DNA from: Nitrospirales bacterium
Lineage (GTDB): Bacteria > Nitrospirota > Nitrospiria > Nitrospirales > UBA8639
Direction: 5' to 3'
Assembly: GCA_021604005.1 (NCBI GenBank)
Contig: BQIV01000011.1
Span: 1-64,000 of the forward strand
DNA length: 64,000 nt
Shown: one piece after another, positions 54,847-64,000 of the stretch
Layout of the letters: every line of letters begins with the position of its first letter
How positions within the stretch are numbered: position 1 is the stretch's first letter
Made by a program: the position numbers and the translations under genes
Notes under the pieces: model-generated
Told to the model about the DNA's origin: nothing
Database searches by the model: none
What the model saw: the letters and a program-made list of their open reading frames with translations, nothing else

Positions 54847-56437
54847 GCCCTACCAAGATAAAGATCAGGGATATCACCGCCAATCCCACTATCCAACACC
54901 CATTCCAGGAATTAGCCCGCCAGGTCAGCAGTGCGTCCAGACTGATCACTTTTCTTGTACTAGCCTTCATGAAAGGGACAGAAGAATGAAATTTAAAATT
55001 TTGAATGACCGTTGGCCGGTAGTAGCAAAATATTTGCTGAGTATTAGGCAGCAACCAGAGACAAATATAGGCTGGGACCAACCAGGCTATTACCGGCGCC
55101 CCCCCCCAGAAGGGAGTGATATTGAATGTCCAACCCATCGCCTTGAGAATGTTTGCTAATGGACCCAACAGGGCCTCATAAGAAGCAGGGAGAGTGAAAC
55201 CTCCTCCTCCTACCATCCCAATGATGACTAAATTCGCAGCCCCGAATGTCTCAGAGCGAAAAAACACCCAAGCAACCATCACGAAAAAAAAGGTGACTCC
55301 AATTGCCAGCAAACGGAAAACACGAGATAAACTCGGCCATCGTCCTACCACATTGAAACCAAGACTGTAGCGTAGGGCACACCAGCGATGATTGATAATC
55401 ATGTACAATCCATGAAGCCCACCCCAGACAACGAACGTCCATGCTGCACCATGCCATAACCCGGCGATCAACATCGTCACCATGATATTGATATCTCGTT
55501 TCAGGTTGCCTTCCCGATTGCCACCCATCGGAATGTATAAATACTCGCGCAGGAAGCGCGATAATGTCATATGCCAACGTCGCCAAAATTCAATGATGGA
55601 ATCCGCTTTATACGGCGAAAAGAAATTCATCGGCAAACGGATTCCAAACAACCGCGCTAACCCAATGGCCATATCTGAGTATCCTGAAAAATCAAAATAG
55701 ATCTGAGCGGTGAACGCTAGTAATGCAGTCCAAGACTCCACGAAACTAATCGGTGTCCCAGCGTTGGCTGCCGCGAATACCGGATCGGCATAAAAAGCCA
55801 AGGTGTCAGCAAACACGACTTTTTTAAATAATCCAATCGTAAGAATCGACAATCCGACGGCTACATCTACCCAAGGCCTTCTTCTATACTCCATAGATCG
55901 ATATTGATCGCAAACCTCATTGAAATGAACAATCGGCCCGGCAATGAGCTGAGGGAAAAATACAACAAACAACAGATAATCTTGGAATGAGAACTCCGAT
56001 ATAATCTCCCGCTTCACCTCAACAAGAAAAGCGATCTGCTGAAATGTAAAGAATGAAATGGCGAGAGGCAAAACAATATTCGTGAATGTCCATCCGAGGG
56101 CAAGAGTTTCATTGATGGTTTCGATAAAGAAGTTAGTGTATTTGAAGTACCCCAAAACGATAAGATTGACCGCGATCCCAAAAACCAAAACCTTCAAAAC
56201 CCTTCTCGAGAATCCCGAATTTCTACAGCGCTCGATAAATCGTGCAATTCCATAATTAAATATGACTGAAAACAATAATAAGAGAATATAAGGAGGATTC
56301 CACCACGCATAAAATACGAGTGATGCACTAATTAATAACCATACTGCAGCTCTAAAATGGATTCTGCGCAGGAGATAAAAGGCTGTCACCACAAGAGGAA
56401 CAAAGACGAATAAGAATTGAAAAGAGTTGAAAAGCAT
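54815..56437 (-). CDS. MBOAT-family O-acyltransferase (AlgI/DltB-like)
   Basis: A 540-residue polytopic protein with the AlgI/DltB signature: FWRRWHMTLSRFLREYLYIP (around 270-290) and the catalytic His in GLWHGAAW (about 326-333). It carries acyl groups, usually acetyl, across the inner membrane to an extracytoplasmic acceptor. The C-terminal part (about 440-500) is longer and less conserved. It is the upstream partner of the SGNH gene. Confidence 0.9.
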   Translation of the reverse strand: MLFNSFQFLFVFVPLVVTAFYLLRRIHFRAAVWLLISASLVFYAWWNPPYILLLLFSVIFNYGIARFIERCRNSGFSRRVLKVLVFGIAVNLIVLGYFKYTNFFIETINETLALGWTFTNIVLPLAISFFTFQQIAFLVEVKREIISEFSFQDYLLFVVFFPQLIAGPIVHFNEVCDQYRSMEYRRRPWVDVAVGLSILTIGLFKKVVFADTLAFYADPVFAAANAGTPISFVESWTALLAFTAQIYFDFSGYSDMAIGLARLFGIRLPMNFFSPYKADSIIEFWRRWHMTLSRFLREYLYIPMGGNREGNLKRDINIMVTMLIAGLWHGAAWTFVVWGGLHGLYMIINHRWCALRYSLGFNVVGRWPSLSRVFRLLAIGVTFFFVMVAWVFFRSETFGAANLVIIGMVGGGGFTLPASYEALLGPLANILKAMGWTFNITPFWGGAPVIAWLVPAYICLWLLPNTQQIFCYYRPTVIQNFKFHSSVPFMKASTRKVISLDALLTWRANSWNGCWIVGLAVISLIFILVGHDHEFIYFQF

Positions 56438-56732
56438 GAGGAGCCTATCTTCTATCCTCTAGCCAGCAGAACTCAATACACCTAAAAAGAAGGCCGTTTG
56501 CAAATACAAATTGGCATATTAGCGTTTTTGGCAAGAACAATTTTTCCAATCTGGGTATTTTGAAGACATACTCAGGCCGTATGACTGAGCTGATGCGCAT
56601 GCAAGGAGTGGATTTCTAGTTCTCACAAGACTTTGAGTGGGAAGGTCATTACAGATGAGTCATGACACTAGGCACTTCACGTCGAATTATGCTCTAGGTT
56701 GTAGCAGGGGTGAACAATTTCTTCTGACCAAC

Positions 56733-57854
56733 TCAGGGGATTAATTTGTTGTCAATTAAAAACATTCGGAGCACCTGATATGCAATTCGATGTCCTTCCT
56801 GATTCCAATGCCCCTCATTACCACCTGTAAATCCATGAAGTGGATTCCCAGTCGTTTCATAATAATCGATAGCTACCGATGCCATTGCAGTAAAGTGTAG
56901 TGCGTGTGTTTGACTCAACTCCCCCAATCGGTCTTCCACATAATACCTATTATTGGTTTTCGTCAATTGACTGGGCATGGAATCCAATACAAACAAGACA
57001 AATTCTGCTCCATCTTTTTCTACCTCACGAGCTAATTCCACAATTAATCGTTCTGTTATCAACCATGCCGTTACTTCGACTTTGGATTTTGGTGCATAAA
57101 CAATATCAGAGTGGATGTCTGAATCTTTACTCCCATCCTTCCCGCTCACCTCTTCCTTTTTATTTACACTCGCACCATGGAAACCCTTGTTATACCGCAG
57201 CTGATCTAATAGAGCGAATACGATTGAATGATCTGTCAAGAAGTAATAGATATCATATACCCATTTTGAACGTAGATGACGAGAGGAGGTTTGAAACGAC
57301 TCATCCAGGACTAATCCGGCCTGACTATCTGAATAGTACGGGCGAGGATACCCTTCAGAAAGACCCTTGTGATTATCCGCTATATCATTTCCAGGATAGA
57401 AAGCTAGCACGACTATATCCGGCTTGAATTTTCGCACAAAATTAATATACGTCAACAATTCTTGTGCCGTCCCGTATCCACTGACTCCGAAGTTCAACAC
57501 TTCCACGGCTTCTTCAAATTCTAGCTCCAACAACTCATGAAATGTTTCCTCAAGATTGACTTGAAGTGCTTCCGCAAAAGAATCTCCTAGTACGGCTATT
57601 CTCTTTTTTTGATTGTTCTCTATCTGATATTCTCTATCTCGAAATCCATGTCTGTTAATCTGGATAAAACCAAAACCTTCACGAGTATAATACCCTTCTA
57701 TGTTTGGCCGAAGTCTATGACCAACGATTGGATCAATTGTCAGAAATTGTGGCTGAGGAAACTCATAGATCTGCCGTAATACAAATTCTCCCATGAAAAA
57801 AGACAGCAATGAACTGGCAAATACTACTGCTAAAATTGTGACAAGTTTTTTCAT
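56733..57854 (-). CDS. SGNH/GDSL hydrolase-like exported protein
   Basis: A 373-residue protein with an N-terminal membrane anchor or signal (about 4-24) and an SGNH fold: GDSFAEA (90-96) with the Ser nucleophile, GVSGYGTAQE for the Gly block, PGND for the Asn block, and HWNQEGH near 348-354 with the C-terminal His. It may remove or transfer acyl groups on the glycan. A 295-nt gap with nothing recognisable separates it from the MBOAT gene. Confidence 0.8.
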   Translation of the reverse strand: MKKLVTILAVVFASSLLSFFMGEFVLRQIYEFPQPQFLTIDPIVGHRLRPNIEGYYTREGFGFIQINRHGFRDREYQIENNQKKRIAVLGDSFAEALQVNLEETFHELLELEFEEAVEVLNFGVSGYGTAQELLTYINFVRKFKPDIVVLAFYPGNDIADNHKGLSEGYPRPYYSDSQAGLVLDESFQTSSRHLRSKWVYDIYYFLTDHSIVFALLDQLRYNKGFHGASVNKKEEVSGKDGSKDSDIHSDIVYAPKSKVEVTAWLITERLIVELAREVEKDGAEFVLFVLDSMPSQLTKTNNRYYVEDRLGELSQTHALHFTAMASVAIDYYETTGNPLHGFTGGNEGHWNQEGHRIAYQVLRMFLIDNKLIP

Positions 57855-57920
57855 TATGACGGTAATTCGCTAACAGGCGAATCGAATAGATACATTTGAG
57901 TCTGACACACGCTTACGATC

Positions 57921-59333
57921 TCAGCGAGAACGCTGTCGTGCGAGAACGATATCGTCCTTCATCTTTTCAACAATCCGATTGGACACGTGTCCATCAAAGT
58001 AGCCAAGAAAATCCTTGACCATTTCATTGGAAATGGATGGAAGTGTTGGTTCGGTTGCATTCAACTGCGCTATAATTGCATATTTCATTTCCTCTGGAGA
58101 ATGGGCAACGCGAAAGGTCTCAAAGTACTTTTTAAAATACACATGGTCCCTGAAATATTTTCCAGCTGCCTCTGCAAAAAGCGGAATAATTACCGGTCGG
58201 CGAGCAAGCTTGGCCTCGAGAAGAGTCGTGGAATTGATGCCAATGACGACTGCCGAGTTCTTGATCAGTTCCTGTGCTGTAACATCAAGCGAGATCGTGA
58301 GGTTTGGGAGTGACTCAGGGTCAATCTTGGTTTTCCTTTGGATAGAATCCTTAATTCTTTCGATCCAATGGCCTCCCCATTTGGGCTTGATATGAAATCT
58401 GATATCGGAATATTCACACGCGAGTTCAGCAATCGCAGCATGAACAAGAGCAAAATATTCCACAAAGCCTTCATGCGGGTCATCACTAAAAAACCCGTTC
58501 GATTGGGTAGGCTGGAGTAAGCCCACATAATGATGAAAGGAAAACAGCACGACCTGCCTGCCTGGGTTCTGGTATAAACCTCTCTGTATATCACTGAACA
58601 ACGAATCAAGTCTCAATGCTCCGACGGTTTCAATGCGCGTTGACTCGCAAACCCCAGCTTGTTCGATGAGAGATGCCTCATGGTTGTTATAAACAAAAAG
58701 TCGAGTACCTGTGAACTGAAAGTGACGAGCTTGGTAACGAACAATCGTACTTTGGTGAACCGGTTCATCTTTCATATTTTCTTTATGCAAACAAAAAAAC
58801 GGAATTCCTGCTTTGGGCGCCGCACTCTCCCATTCACGATCCTGCCCATAATAAAACGCACACGTAATAATGGCATCGATGTGATTTTTCCGAGCTAGAC
58901 AAGGAAGCAAACGTTGCAGAAATGCGTTTAAACCTTGACGAGCCTCCTGAATCCTGACATTCTCAGCACGTAGGTAGGCATCTGGATCAGAATTCGTAAT
59001 ATCTCCTATTCCAGATAAGAAAATCGCATTAACAAGATGCTGAACGTTCGATGGCAATGAGACCAGCTCAATATCGCAGTGACGGCTAAGTTCTTTTAGG
59101 TCAGGCATAAATCGCTCACAGTTCAACACTAATAGTTTGACCCGATCAGGAGTCACCGATGATCCTCCAAGGGGCTCAAGACGCCGTGACACATATTGCT
59201 CAATAATTGGAATAAACCATGTTAGACTTGAGATTTTCCTTCCAAGCGCCACAATATGACGACGCCAGGCTGATCCCACAGAGGGACGAACGACCCACTC
59301 AACCAGATTAGCGAAAACTCTCTCCAAAACCAT
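57921..59333 (-). CDS. Surface-carbohydrate GT-B-like protein
   Basis: A 470-residue protein with a GT-B-like C-terminal half: FHIKPKWGGHW, then GINSTTLLEAKLARRPVIIP, the phosphate-loop pattern of the CDP-glycerol/polysialyl-transferase-like fold used in capsule and teichoic-type synthesis. The N-terminal half (about 60-200) holds DRVKLLVLNCERF and IDAIITCAFYYGQ. The start overlaps the upstream stop by 1 nt (TAATG), indicating coupling. Donor and acceptor are unknown. Confidence 0.68.
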   Translation of the reverse strand: MVLERVFANLVEWVVRPSVGSAWRRHIVALGRKISSLTWFIPIIEQYVSRRLEPLGGSSVTPDRVKLLVLNCERFMPDLKELSRHCDIELVSLPSNVQHLVNAIFLSGIGDITNSDPDAYLRAENVRIQEARQGLNAFLQRLLPCLARKNHIDAIITCAFYYGQDREWESAAPKAGIPFFCLHKENMKDEPVHQSTIVRYQARHFQFTGTRLFVYNNHEASLIEQAGVCESTRIETVGALRLDSLFSDIQRGLYQNPGRQVVLFSFHHYVGLLQPTQSNGFFSDDPHEGFVEYFALVHAAIAELACEYSDIRFHIKPKWGGHWIERIKDSIQRKTKIDPESLPNLTISLDVTAQELIKNSAVVIGINSTTLLEAKLARRPVIIPLFAEAAGKYFRDHVYFKKYFETFRVAHSPEEMKYAIIAQLNATEPTLPSISNEMVKDFLGYFDGHVSNRIVEKMKDDIVLARQRSR

Positions 59334-60745
59334 TAGACACTCTGACCTTTCACCAACTTCCTAGGTTCCTGCCTCAGATGATCCGAAATGATTTTTACGA
59401 TCTCCGTGCATGGGGAAAAATTCTCACAACAGAAGTTTTCGCAAGCAAACTGTTGTCTACGAGCTGACTCTGCCAATCCTTCTGGAGTTGTTAACCGGTC
59501 AAGTGTTTCGTTGAGCTCTGAAACATCCCTCACGTGAAAAGAGCCACCGATATTTTCATACATGTCATCGTCATCGTCTGTCGTATAGAAATTATAAGAA
59601 ATAATTGGCAAACGACATAGCATAGCAATGAATCCCACTGTACCCTGCTTCTGTAAAAGAAAGTCAGAAGCCAGTACAAGAAGTGTATTGTGATCGTCTC
59701 CAAAGAACTCAACTACGAATCTCACGTCATTATCATAACCAGTAAGAGCGTTTTTAAAACGTTTGATTGCAGTTTGAACAGTTTTTGGATGAAATTTCAG
59801 CAAGAATTGACTATCCTGATTTTTTTTACGGATGCTATCGATTACCGTTACAACCTCATTCAACTGAATCTCGGAAAAATCAGAAGGGGATAAAAAGAAC
59901 GAGAACAGAGGACGATTAACATCTAACCCAAGTTCTTTGCGTATTTCCACCCGTTGTTGGGCAGTAAAACTAGCCTTTCGTTCCAGAACGTGCTCATAAC
60001 TCGGACTTCCTATAGAAAAAATCTTTGGCTCTATAAGACCGCATGCTTGATAGTTTTCTCGTATACGGCTTCCCGTCACCGTGAGATATTGCACTTTCCC
60101 AAACCCATGAATAGTATTTCTCGCCCACCATCCCATCACCCGGTCAAGAATTAAATGAGACGGGACAAATTTAAGGATACATCCACGAGCTCGAGGCAAG
60201 AAACGTCTTCCCAGGAGTCGATCTAAAAACAAACAGGCCTGGAAAACTGGCCTTTGCAATACATGCTCTGAAAGAGATTCATGATCAAGGTACCCTTTAA
60301 GGTTAGAAAGATTTGTAACTGTATGTACAGTGAGCGACGGTATTCGTACTGCAATGACATACCAATACGGCTTATTGTCCCAAGGCAGAATGGCAAAGTG
60401 ATAGTGGCGCTTAAGAGATTCAGCCCATATCCACCCACAACACCAGAGTAATAATCGAAATGGTAACTGCCCAGAGCGATTTAGACACACACGAAGCCAT
60501 CTCGGGCCACGGACGATTCGACACATCGAGTCATCAGTACACAGATCGCTATATTGCTTCTCAATTTTTGGGTCAATGGTCAGAATAGTGACTTTAAACC
60601 CATGCGCAATAAGTTTTGGCACTAGAAATTTAAAATAATTGAATAAATAGTAATCATAGAGCAACGGAATCAAAATCTTTCGATGTTCTTGAAGTTCCTT
60701 ACATTTTTTTTTCGCTTCATTCATGCCTTGAGGCTCACTCGACAA
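59333..60745 (-). CDS. Second surface-carbohydrate GT-B-like protein
   Basis: A 470-residue protein, equal in length to its downstream neighbour. The N-terminal YYLFNYFKFLVPKLIAHGF and C-terminal FLLKFHPKT, LLQKQGTVGFIAMLCRLPII mark a GT-B fold of the CDP-glycerol or UDP-GlcNAc-epimerase-like group. The phosphate-loop Ser/Thr after QKQG fits donor binding. The two genes are a tandem pair that may have arisen by duplication, though sequence similarity is low by eye. Confidence 0.65.
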   Translation of the reverse strand: MSSEPQGMNEAKKKCKELQEHRKILIPLLYDYYLFNYFKFLVPKLIAHGFKVTILTIDPKIEKQYSDLCTDDSMCRIVRGPRWLRVCLNRSGQLPFRLLLWCCGWIWAESLKRHYHFAILPWDNKPYWYVIAVRIPSLTVHTVTNLSNLKGYLDHESLSEHVLQRPVFQACLFLDRLLGRRFLPRARGCILKFVPSHLILDRVMGWWARNTIHGFGKVQYLTVTGSRIRENYQACGLIEPKIFSIGSPSYEHVLERKASFTAQQRVEIRKELGLDVNRPLFSFFLSPSDFSEIQLNEVVTVIDSIRKKNQDSQFLLKFHPKTVQTAIKRFKNALTGYDNDVRFVVEFFGDDHNTLLVLASDFLLQKQGTVGFIAMLCRLPIISYNFYTTDDDDDMYENIGGSFHVRDVSELNETLDRLTTPEGLAESARRQQFACENFCCENFSPCTEIVKIISDHLRQEPRKLVKGQSV

Positions 60746-60894
60746 AAAACAGTACCCTTAAGAAAGTTCCGCATATGCGAACCTTGTGAGTCATCCTCAT
60801 TTCACACGTCAACGAAAATACATCTAATTTGGTGTGTGATGGGAGTAAACTCCCAATATATCATCGGGGATGCACCATACTCGACATAGAGAGC

Positions 60895-61734
60895 CTAGTG
60901 ATATTTCACCATTCTAGCCTGACAAATAGCAGGGTAGATTTCACAGTACGTTGTGAAAACTCCTCGTACGCGTACGGGTTCTGAAAGAGGAAAGCGTGAC
61001 TCGTTGATAACAACTACCGGGCCGCGTTCATCTGAATAAGACGCTAAGGCCATGTATTTTTTTAGATTCTCTGCTCGATCATTTCCAACAGTCTGAAGAT
61101 CCCAACCACACCCATCACGCTCATGACACGGCACATATGCATCGATATCGAGCTTGAGCATTTCTTCTATGGATATCCTTCTCTTATCGTGTACCGTGGT
61201 GAAATACACATTGTAGTCAGGGTCTGTGACTTCCCAGGACTTAGTATCTGAATTGAAAACCTCTAACAAGGTGTGTGACGGAAACTCATTAAGGTGAGTC
61301 CAAATGCTTACCACACGTGATGGTACGGACAAATACGTTAATATCTTTTGAAAGAGCGTTGTTCTAGACGAACATTCGAGATGCGGTAGAGGCCCACTTC
61401 CTGAATCATGAGCAAGGAGCATCTCTATCACTCTGACGTGGTCAGAATAATAAGAACGGAACTCGTCATCGATCTTATTGATACTATTTCGATTAATAAA
61501 CTGCCGTATCTCATCCAGTAGTTCTGAGTGTTGCACACGAGGCTCGAAAGAGATACGAGAGAGTAGCCTTTTGACAACGGCTAGTTCCTCAAAGTTTTGA
61601 GAGTCTGAAACAGAGACTTGATAGATTGGTTGATGTGGGTAGAAATGTGATCGTGAAAAATAGAATAGAATAATCCCACACACAAACAGTAAGATTAAAA
61701 ACAATGATCGCCTAATCCCATTATAAGAGTGCAT
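60895..61734 (-). CDS. Membrane-anchored transglutaminase-like protein
   Basis: A 279-residue protein: TM anchor about 9-27, then a transglutaminase-like domain with a complete catalytic set, Cys121 in LECSSRTTLF, His154 in SHTLLEVF and Asp171 in VTDPDYN. Members are proteases, amidases or peptide-glycan ligases. The start at 61734 (AAGGT 6 nt upstream) is chosen over an upstream ATG at 61863, whose extra 43 residues lie over the end of a pseudogene. It faces the periplasm or exterior, so it might act on amide-decorated glycan. Confidence 0.72.
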   Translation of the reverse strand: MHSYNGIRRSLFLILLFVCGIILFYFSRSHFYPHQPIYQVSVSDSQNFEELAVVKRLLSRISFEPRVQHSELLDEIRQFINRNSINKIDDEFRSYYSDHVRVIEMLLAHDSGSGPLPHLECSSRTTLFQKILTYLSVPSRVVSIWTHLNEFPSHTLLEVFNSDTKSWEVTDPDYNVYFTTVHDKRRISIEEMLKLDIDAYVPCHERDGCGWDLQTVGNDRAENLKKYMALASYSDERGPVVVINESRFPLSEPVRVRGVFTTYCEIYPAICQARMVKYH

Positions 61735-61813
61735 CAGATACCTTGGAGCTGAATGCCAAAAAAGTGGGATGTCATTGCCCCGACAAACCATGGCCAGGTC
61801 ATTAGAGGGCAGA

Positions 61814-62647
61814 TCATTTAAACAAACTAACCTGAATGGCCTCATCGAACGACGCAATATCAAGCCAATAACCCGTTGAGTAAATCACTCTGACACGCTC
61901 ACCTGCTTTGATAAGCTCATTGAGTAGCAAAGGCATCTTGATATCTTTGTTCCCTAATTCAACGAGCAATCGACTTAAATCTCTTTAAACACAGGCATTC
62001 TTTCACAGAAATTTTCCATGAAGCTCATCCACTCCCCGTGAGTTTCAGCATTTGGTAAATTCTCTTCTATATGATTGAGGAATACTTTCGATGCAAAACT
62101 CCGCCGGGAACTGCTCATGGTACAGTTGACAGAATCCGCTTGACGATCACGGTTGACAATTTCTTTCCAATTGATGTCCACCGCAATCACATAATCGTCG
62201 GACATGTTAAGGAGCGCCTGAGGAATATACTTGTGAAATAATACATCCTCATAAGAAACTACCGTTGTTTTGTTTACATCGATGGGTTCCAACCCTTTCT
62301 GTAATGAAAAAAGTTCGCCACGAGATTCGAACTCATCATCCGGCCGAGGATCTTTACCAATCAGAGCTTACCGCAAAACACATCAGCATCAACTAACGGT
62401 TGCGTCTTTCCCTTAATGAAACTGTTTGTTGTCGATTATATTTCTTTTCGATGCAAAGAGATGCAACACGACGTTGTTCAAACTTGCGAACAAAACGTCT
62501 CATGTTGTTGAAAGTGCCATACCTCATATCTCCATGAAGGATTATCGGACCTGAGTGGCATCTGACATAAATTTCAAAACGTCTAAGACTTGACTCCATA
62601 AGGCCTAATTGCTATCACGCACTCCTAGGGCCGCAGAAATCGACAAT
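61814..62647 (-). pseudogene. Decayed phosphoenolpyruvate mutase/nucleotidyltransferase fusion
   Basis: Pieces of a PEP mutase with a C-terminal nucleotidyltransferase read on the minus strand across frames. In order: SAALGVRDSN, an in-frame stop, then QVLDVLKFMSDATQV near 62550-62640; shift to HGDMRYGTFNNMRRFVRK and VASLCIEKK near 62450-62540; shift to TNSFIKGKTQPLVDADVFCGK near 62370-62430; then GKDPRPDDEFESRG, TTVVSYEDVLFHKYI and YVIAVDINWKE (62100-62350); then MPLLLNELIKAGERVRVIYS and YWLDIASFDEA, ending TGA at 61814-61816. The middle of the TIM barrel is deleted. An intact enzyme would start phosphonate synthesis. Confidence 0.87.
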
Positions 62648-62771
62648 TCCATTGAGCACAACGAATTCCTAAATTGTTTGGTCTTCTATGGACGGTTTCG
62701 TGACTTTTCATGTTGTATATTCACACAACCTTTTACTTCTTTATCATTCCCCTTCTTTCGAATTGACAATA

Positions 62772-64000
62772 TCAACAAGACCGAGTTCCCATTACTTTCT
62801 GAACGAACGCCATATCCTTTTTCATGAACGAAGCATCAATAGCTTCACTCAATTTGTCAAATCTGATCTGTGCACGATTCTCACTATCGTACCACCCACG
62901 AATCACAGCACAACGCCGCTCAAATAAGAGTTGATCTTCATCAGGGAGTCTATTAAACCCAAAGTCGATAAACACAATTGGCATGTCTGTCTGAAGAGCA
63001 AATCCAAATGTCGTCGTGAGTGGCCAATCGAATACCAACACATCGGCACAATCATATACGTTTTCAAACAATCCGGAGAGCTCTTCCACACCAAACTGGG
63101 TACCAAAGACTTCAGGTGGATTCGTCGGGCACTGCGGGTGCGGTTTCTGGTAGATAAGAATCCCTTGCTCTTTGAGTTTACAGAACAGCCGAGCCTGCCA
63201 ATCTACCGCAACGATTGATGGCATTAGAGGAGCGGGCCCTACGATGTCGGTTGGGAAATACGGCGTGACATACAGGATTCTTTTTGACTGAATTTTGGTC
63301 GATCGCAGGGCAGGTTTCTGCATCCGTTTCCCAGCGAACTCTTTTAACGAATCTGTGAGATAGTGCAATTGAGGCATATGCCCAGTAATGAGATACTTTC
63401 GGCAATTTTGTTCATACAAGTCTGCCTGTGCTTTTGAAAAGGTAACAAATACATCACAACTCTGAAACTCCGTAAATGGAACCGGGGAGATTTCTGAATA
63501 ACTCGCACCCAATACGTGATCATGGCTCACAACGGTACCGCCCTTGCATCGAACGGCATGGGCCAATAGACGGGACCAAATTATCCCAGACGATCCGGCC
63601 CACAAGGTCTTTGGAAGTCGATCTGAATTTCTTCTAAGCCTTTCTCGATAGAAATCGATCCACGCGTAAGCTTCACTTAACCAATTAACCAAATAAGACA
63701 CTAAGTATGGCGGCAGTTTACCGCCTCGCTCAGCAAACCCCATGTTCAATTCTTCTAACAACTGCAGAGCCAATTCCAGTGCGACATTCTTGTTGAATAG
63801 AGTTACACATTCATGCGTGGCAGGAGGGTAAAACCATTCATTTAACGGACACAACACTACACGCGCAGACTCCTGCTCCACATGCGCAGTGGTGAGCGGA
63901 CAATTGGTCACACAAACAATGTCGTGGTCAAAATCAATAAACTCTATAGATCTTCTCGTAAACCCATCGCGCTCCTGGAAAGCGCGAAGGGGGCGTAACG
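62772..64000 (-). CDS. Surface polysaccharide transferase-like protein, 5' end off window
   Basis: At least 409 codons; the frame stays open through the right edge of the window, so the true start lies beyond 64000 and the GTG at 63911 is internal (upstream codons read RRSIEFIDFDHDIVCVTN). The C-terminal half has a GT-B-like layout: LYVTPYFPTD, IYQKPHPQCP, DVLVFDWPLTTTFGFALQTDMPIVFID, similar to transferases of the CDP-glycerol or capsule type. The downstream neighbour is the PEP-mutase pseudogene. Confidence 0.65.
   Translation of the reverse strand, partial: LRPLRAFQERDGFTRRSIEFIDFDHDIVCVTNCPLTTAHVEQESARVVLCPLNEWFYPPATHECVTLFNKNVALELALQLLEELNMGFAERGGKLPPYLVSYLVNWLSEAYAWIDFYRERLRRNSDRLPKTLWAGSSGIIWSRLLAHAVRCKGGTVVSHDHVLGASYSEISPVPFTEFQSCDVFVTFSKAQADLYEQNCRKYLITGHMPQLHYLTDSLKEFAGKRMQKPALRSTKIQSKRILYVTPYFPTDIVGPAPLMPSIVAVDWQARLFCKLKEQGILIYQKPHPQCPTNPPEVFGTQFGVEELSGLFENVYDCADVLVFDWPLTTTFGFALQTDMPIVFIDFGFNRLPDEDQLLFERRCAVIRGWYDSENRAQIRFDKLSEAIDASFMKKDMAFVQKVMGTRSC

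Noticed and set aside
61735-61863. N-terminal extension of the transglutaminase-like protein to ATG 61863
   Set aside because: The extra residues overlie the end of the PEP-mutase pseudogene, while ATG 61734 has an AAGGT site and opens the membrane anchor.
62393-62599. 68-codon minus-strand frame as a small protein
   Set aside because: Its GTFNNMRRFVRK segment is a PEP mutase fragment whose neighbours continue in other frames; counted within the pseudogene.

Overview
The window reads as a chromosomal segment of a Gram-negative bacterium. The lineage is inferred, not proven: a Nitrospirota (Nitrospira-like) genome fits best. The reasons are a diphosphate-type phosphofructokinase, an ACT-domain malic enzyme, a Tll0287-like heme protein beside sensor kinases, a DUF502 protein next to glmU, and intergenic repeats built from CGTATTTCG/CGTATCTCG words. 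I saw no rRNA, tRNA, CRISPR array, transposase or phage gene.

Layout. (1) 0.3-8.2 kb, small stress and accessory genes: an ElbB-type glyoxalase, PPi-phosphofructokinase, a decayed second elbB fragment, a VapBC-type toxin-antitoxin pair, a MarR-headed cluster (MarR, pirin, glutathionyl-hydroquinone reductase, SnoaL-like protein) that looks like a quinone/electrophile response unit, and an MNT-HEPN pair whose HEPN gene carries an in-frame amber stop. (2) 8.3-16.2 kb: an exported M14 carboxypeptidase, an alpha/beta hydrolase, a gamma-carbonic-anhydrase-like protein, an NAD(P)-binding epimerase-like protein, a CPBP intramembrane protease and an alanine-glyoxylate-type aminotransferase. (3) 16.6-24.1 kb, a signalling block on the plus strand: a REC-PAS-GAF-PAS histidine kinase, a single-domain response regulator, a kinase with an N-terminal Rossmann domain, a membrane CACHE-HAMP-PAS kinase, and a heme c protein overlapping that kinase by 4 nt. 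A malic enzyme follows and ends inside a 17-copy heptamer tandem repeat. (4) 25.9-38.7 kb: envelope precursor genes (uppP, rmlBACD, glmS, glmU, DUF502) and housekeeping genes tmk-holB-metG. (5) 38.8-64 kb, a surface polysaccharide locus that looks more AT-rich by eye: three asparagine-synthetase-like ligases, a YdcF protein, a Wzz-like chain-length protein, a Wzy/WaaL-like polymerase or ligase, a methyltransferase, a GT4 and several other glycosyltransferase-like proteins, a PhyH-type oxygenase, an MBOAT plus SGNH acyl-transfer pair, a second SGNH protein and a transglutaminase-like protein.

How it fits together. Regions 4 and 5 form one supply line: GlmS/GlmU make UDP-GlcNAc, RmlBACD make dTDP-rhamnose, UppP recycles the lipid carrier, and the locus assembles and decorates a glycan, probably with amide groups (AsnB-like ligases) and acyl groups (MBOAT/SGNH). 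The locus has been remodelled. Two large pseudogenes can be read through frameshifts: a fourth asparagine synthetase (about 44.03-45.30 kb) and a phosphoenolpyruvate mutase/nucleotidyltransferase fusion (about 61.81-62.65 kb). The second implies the ancestral glycan carried a phosphonate. The last gene runs off the right edge of the window.
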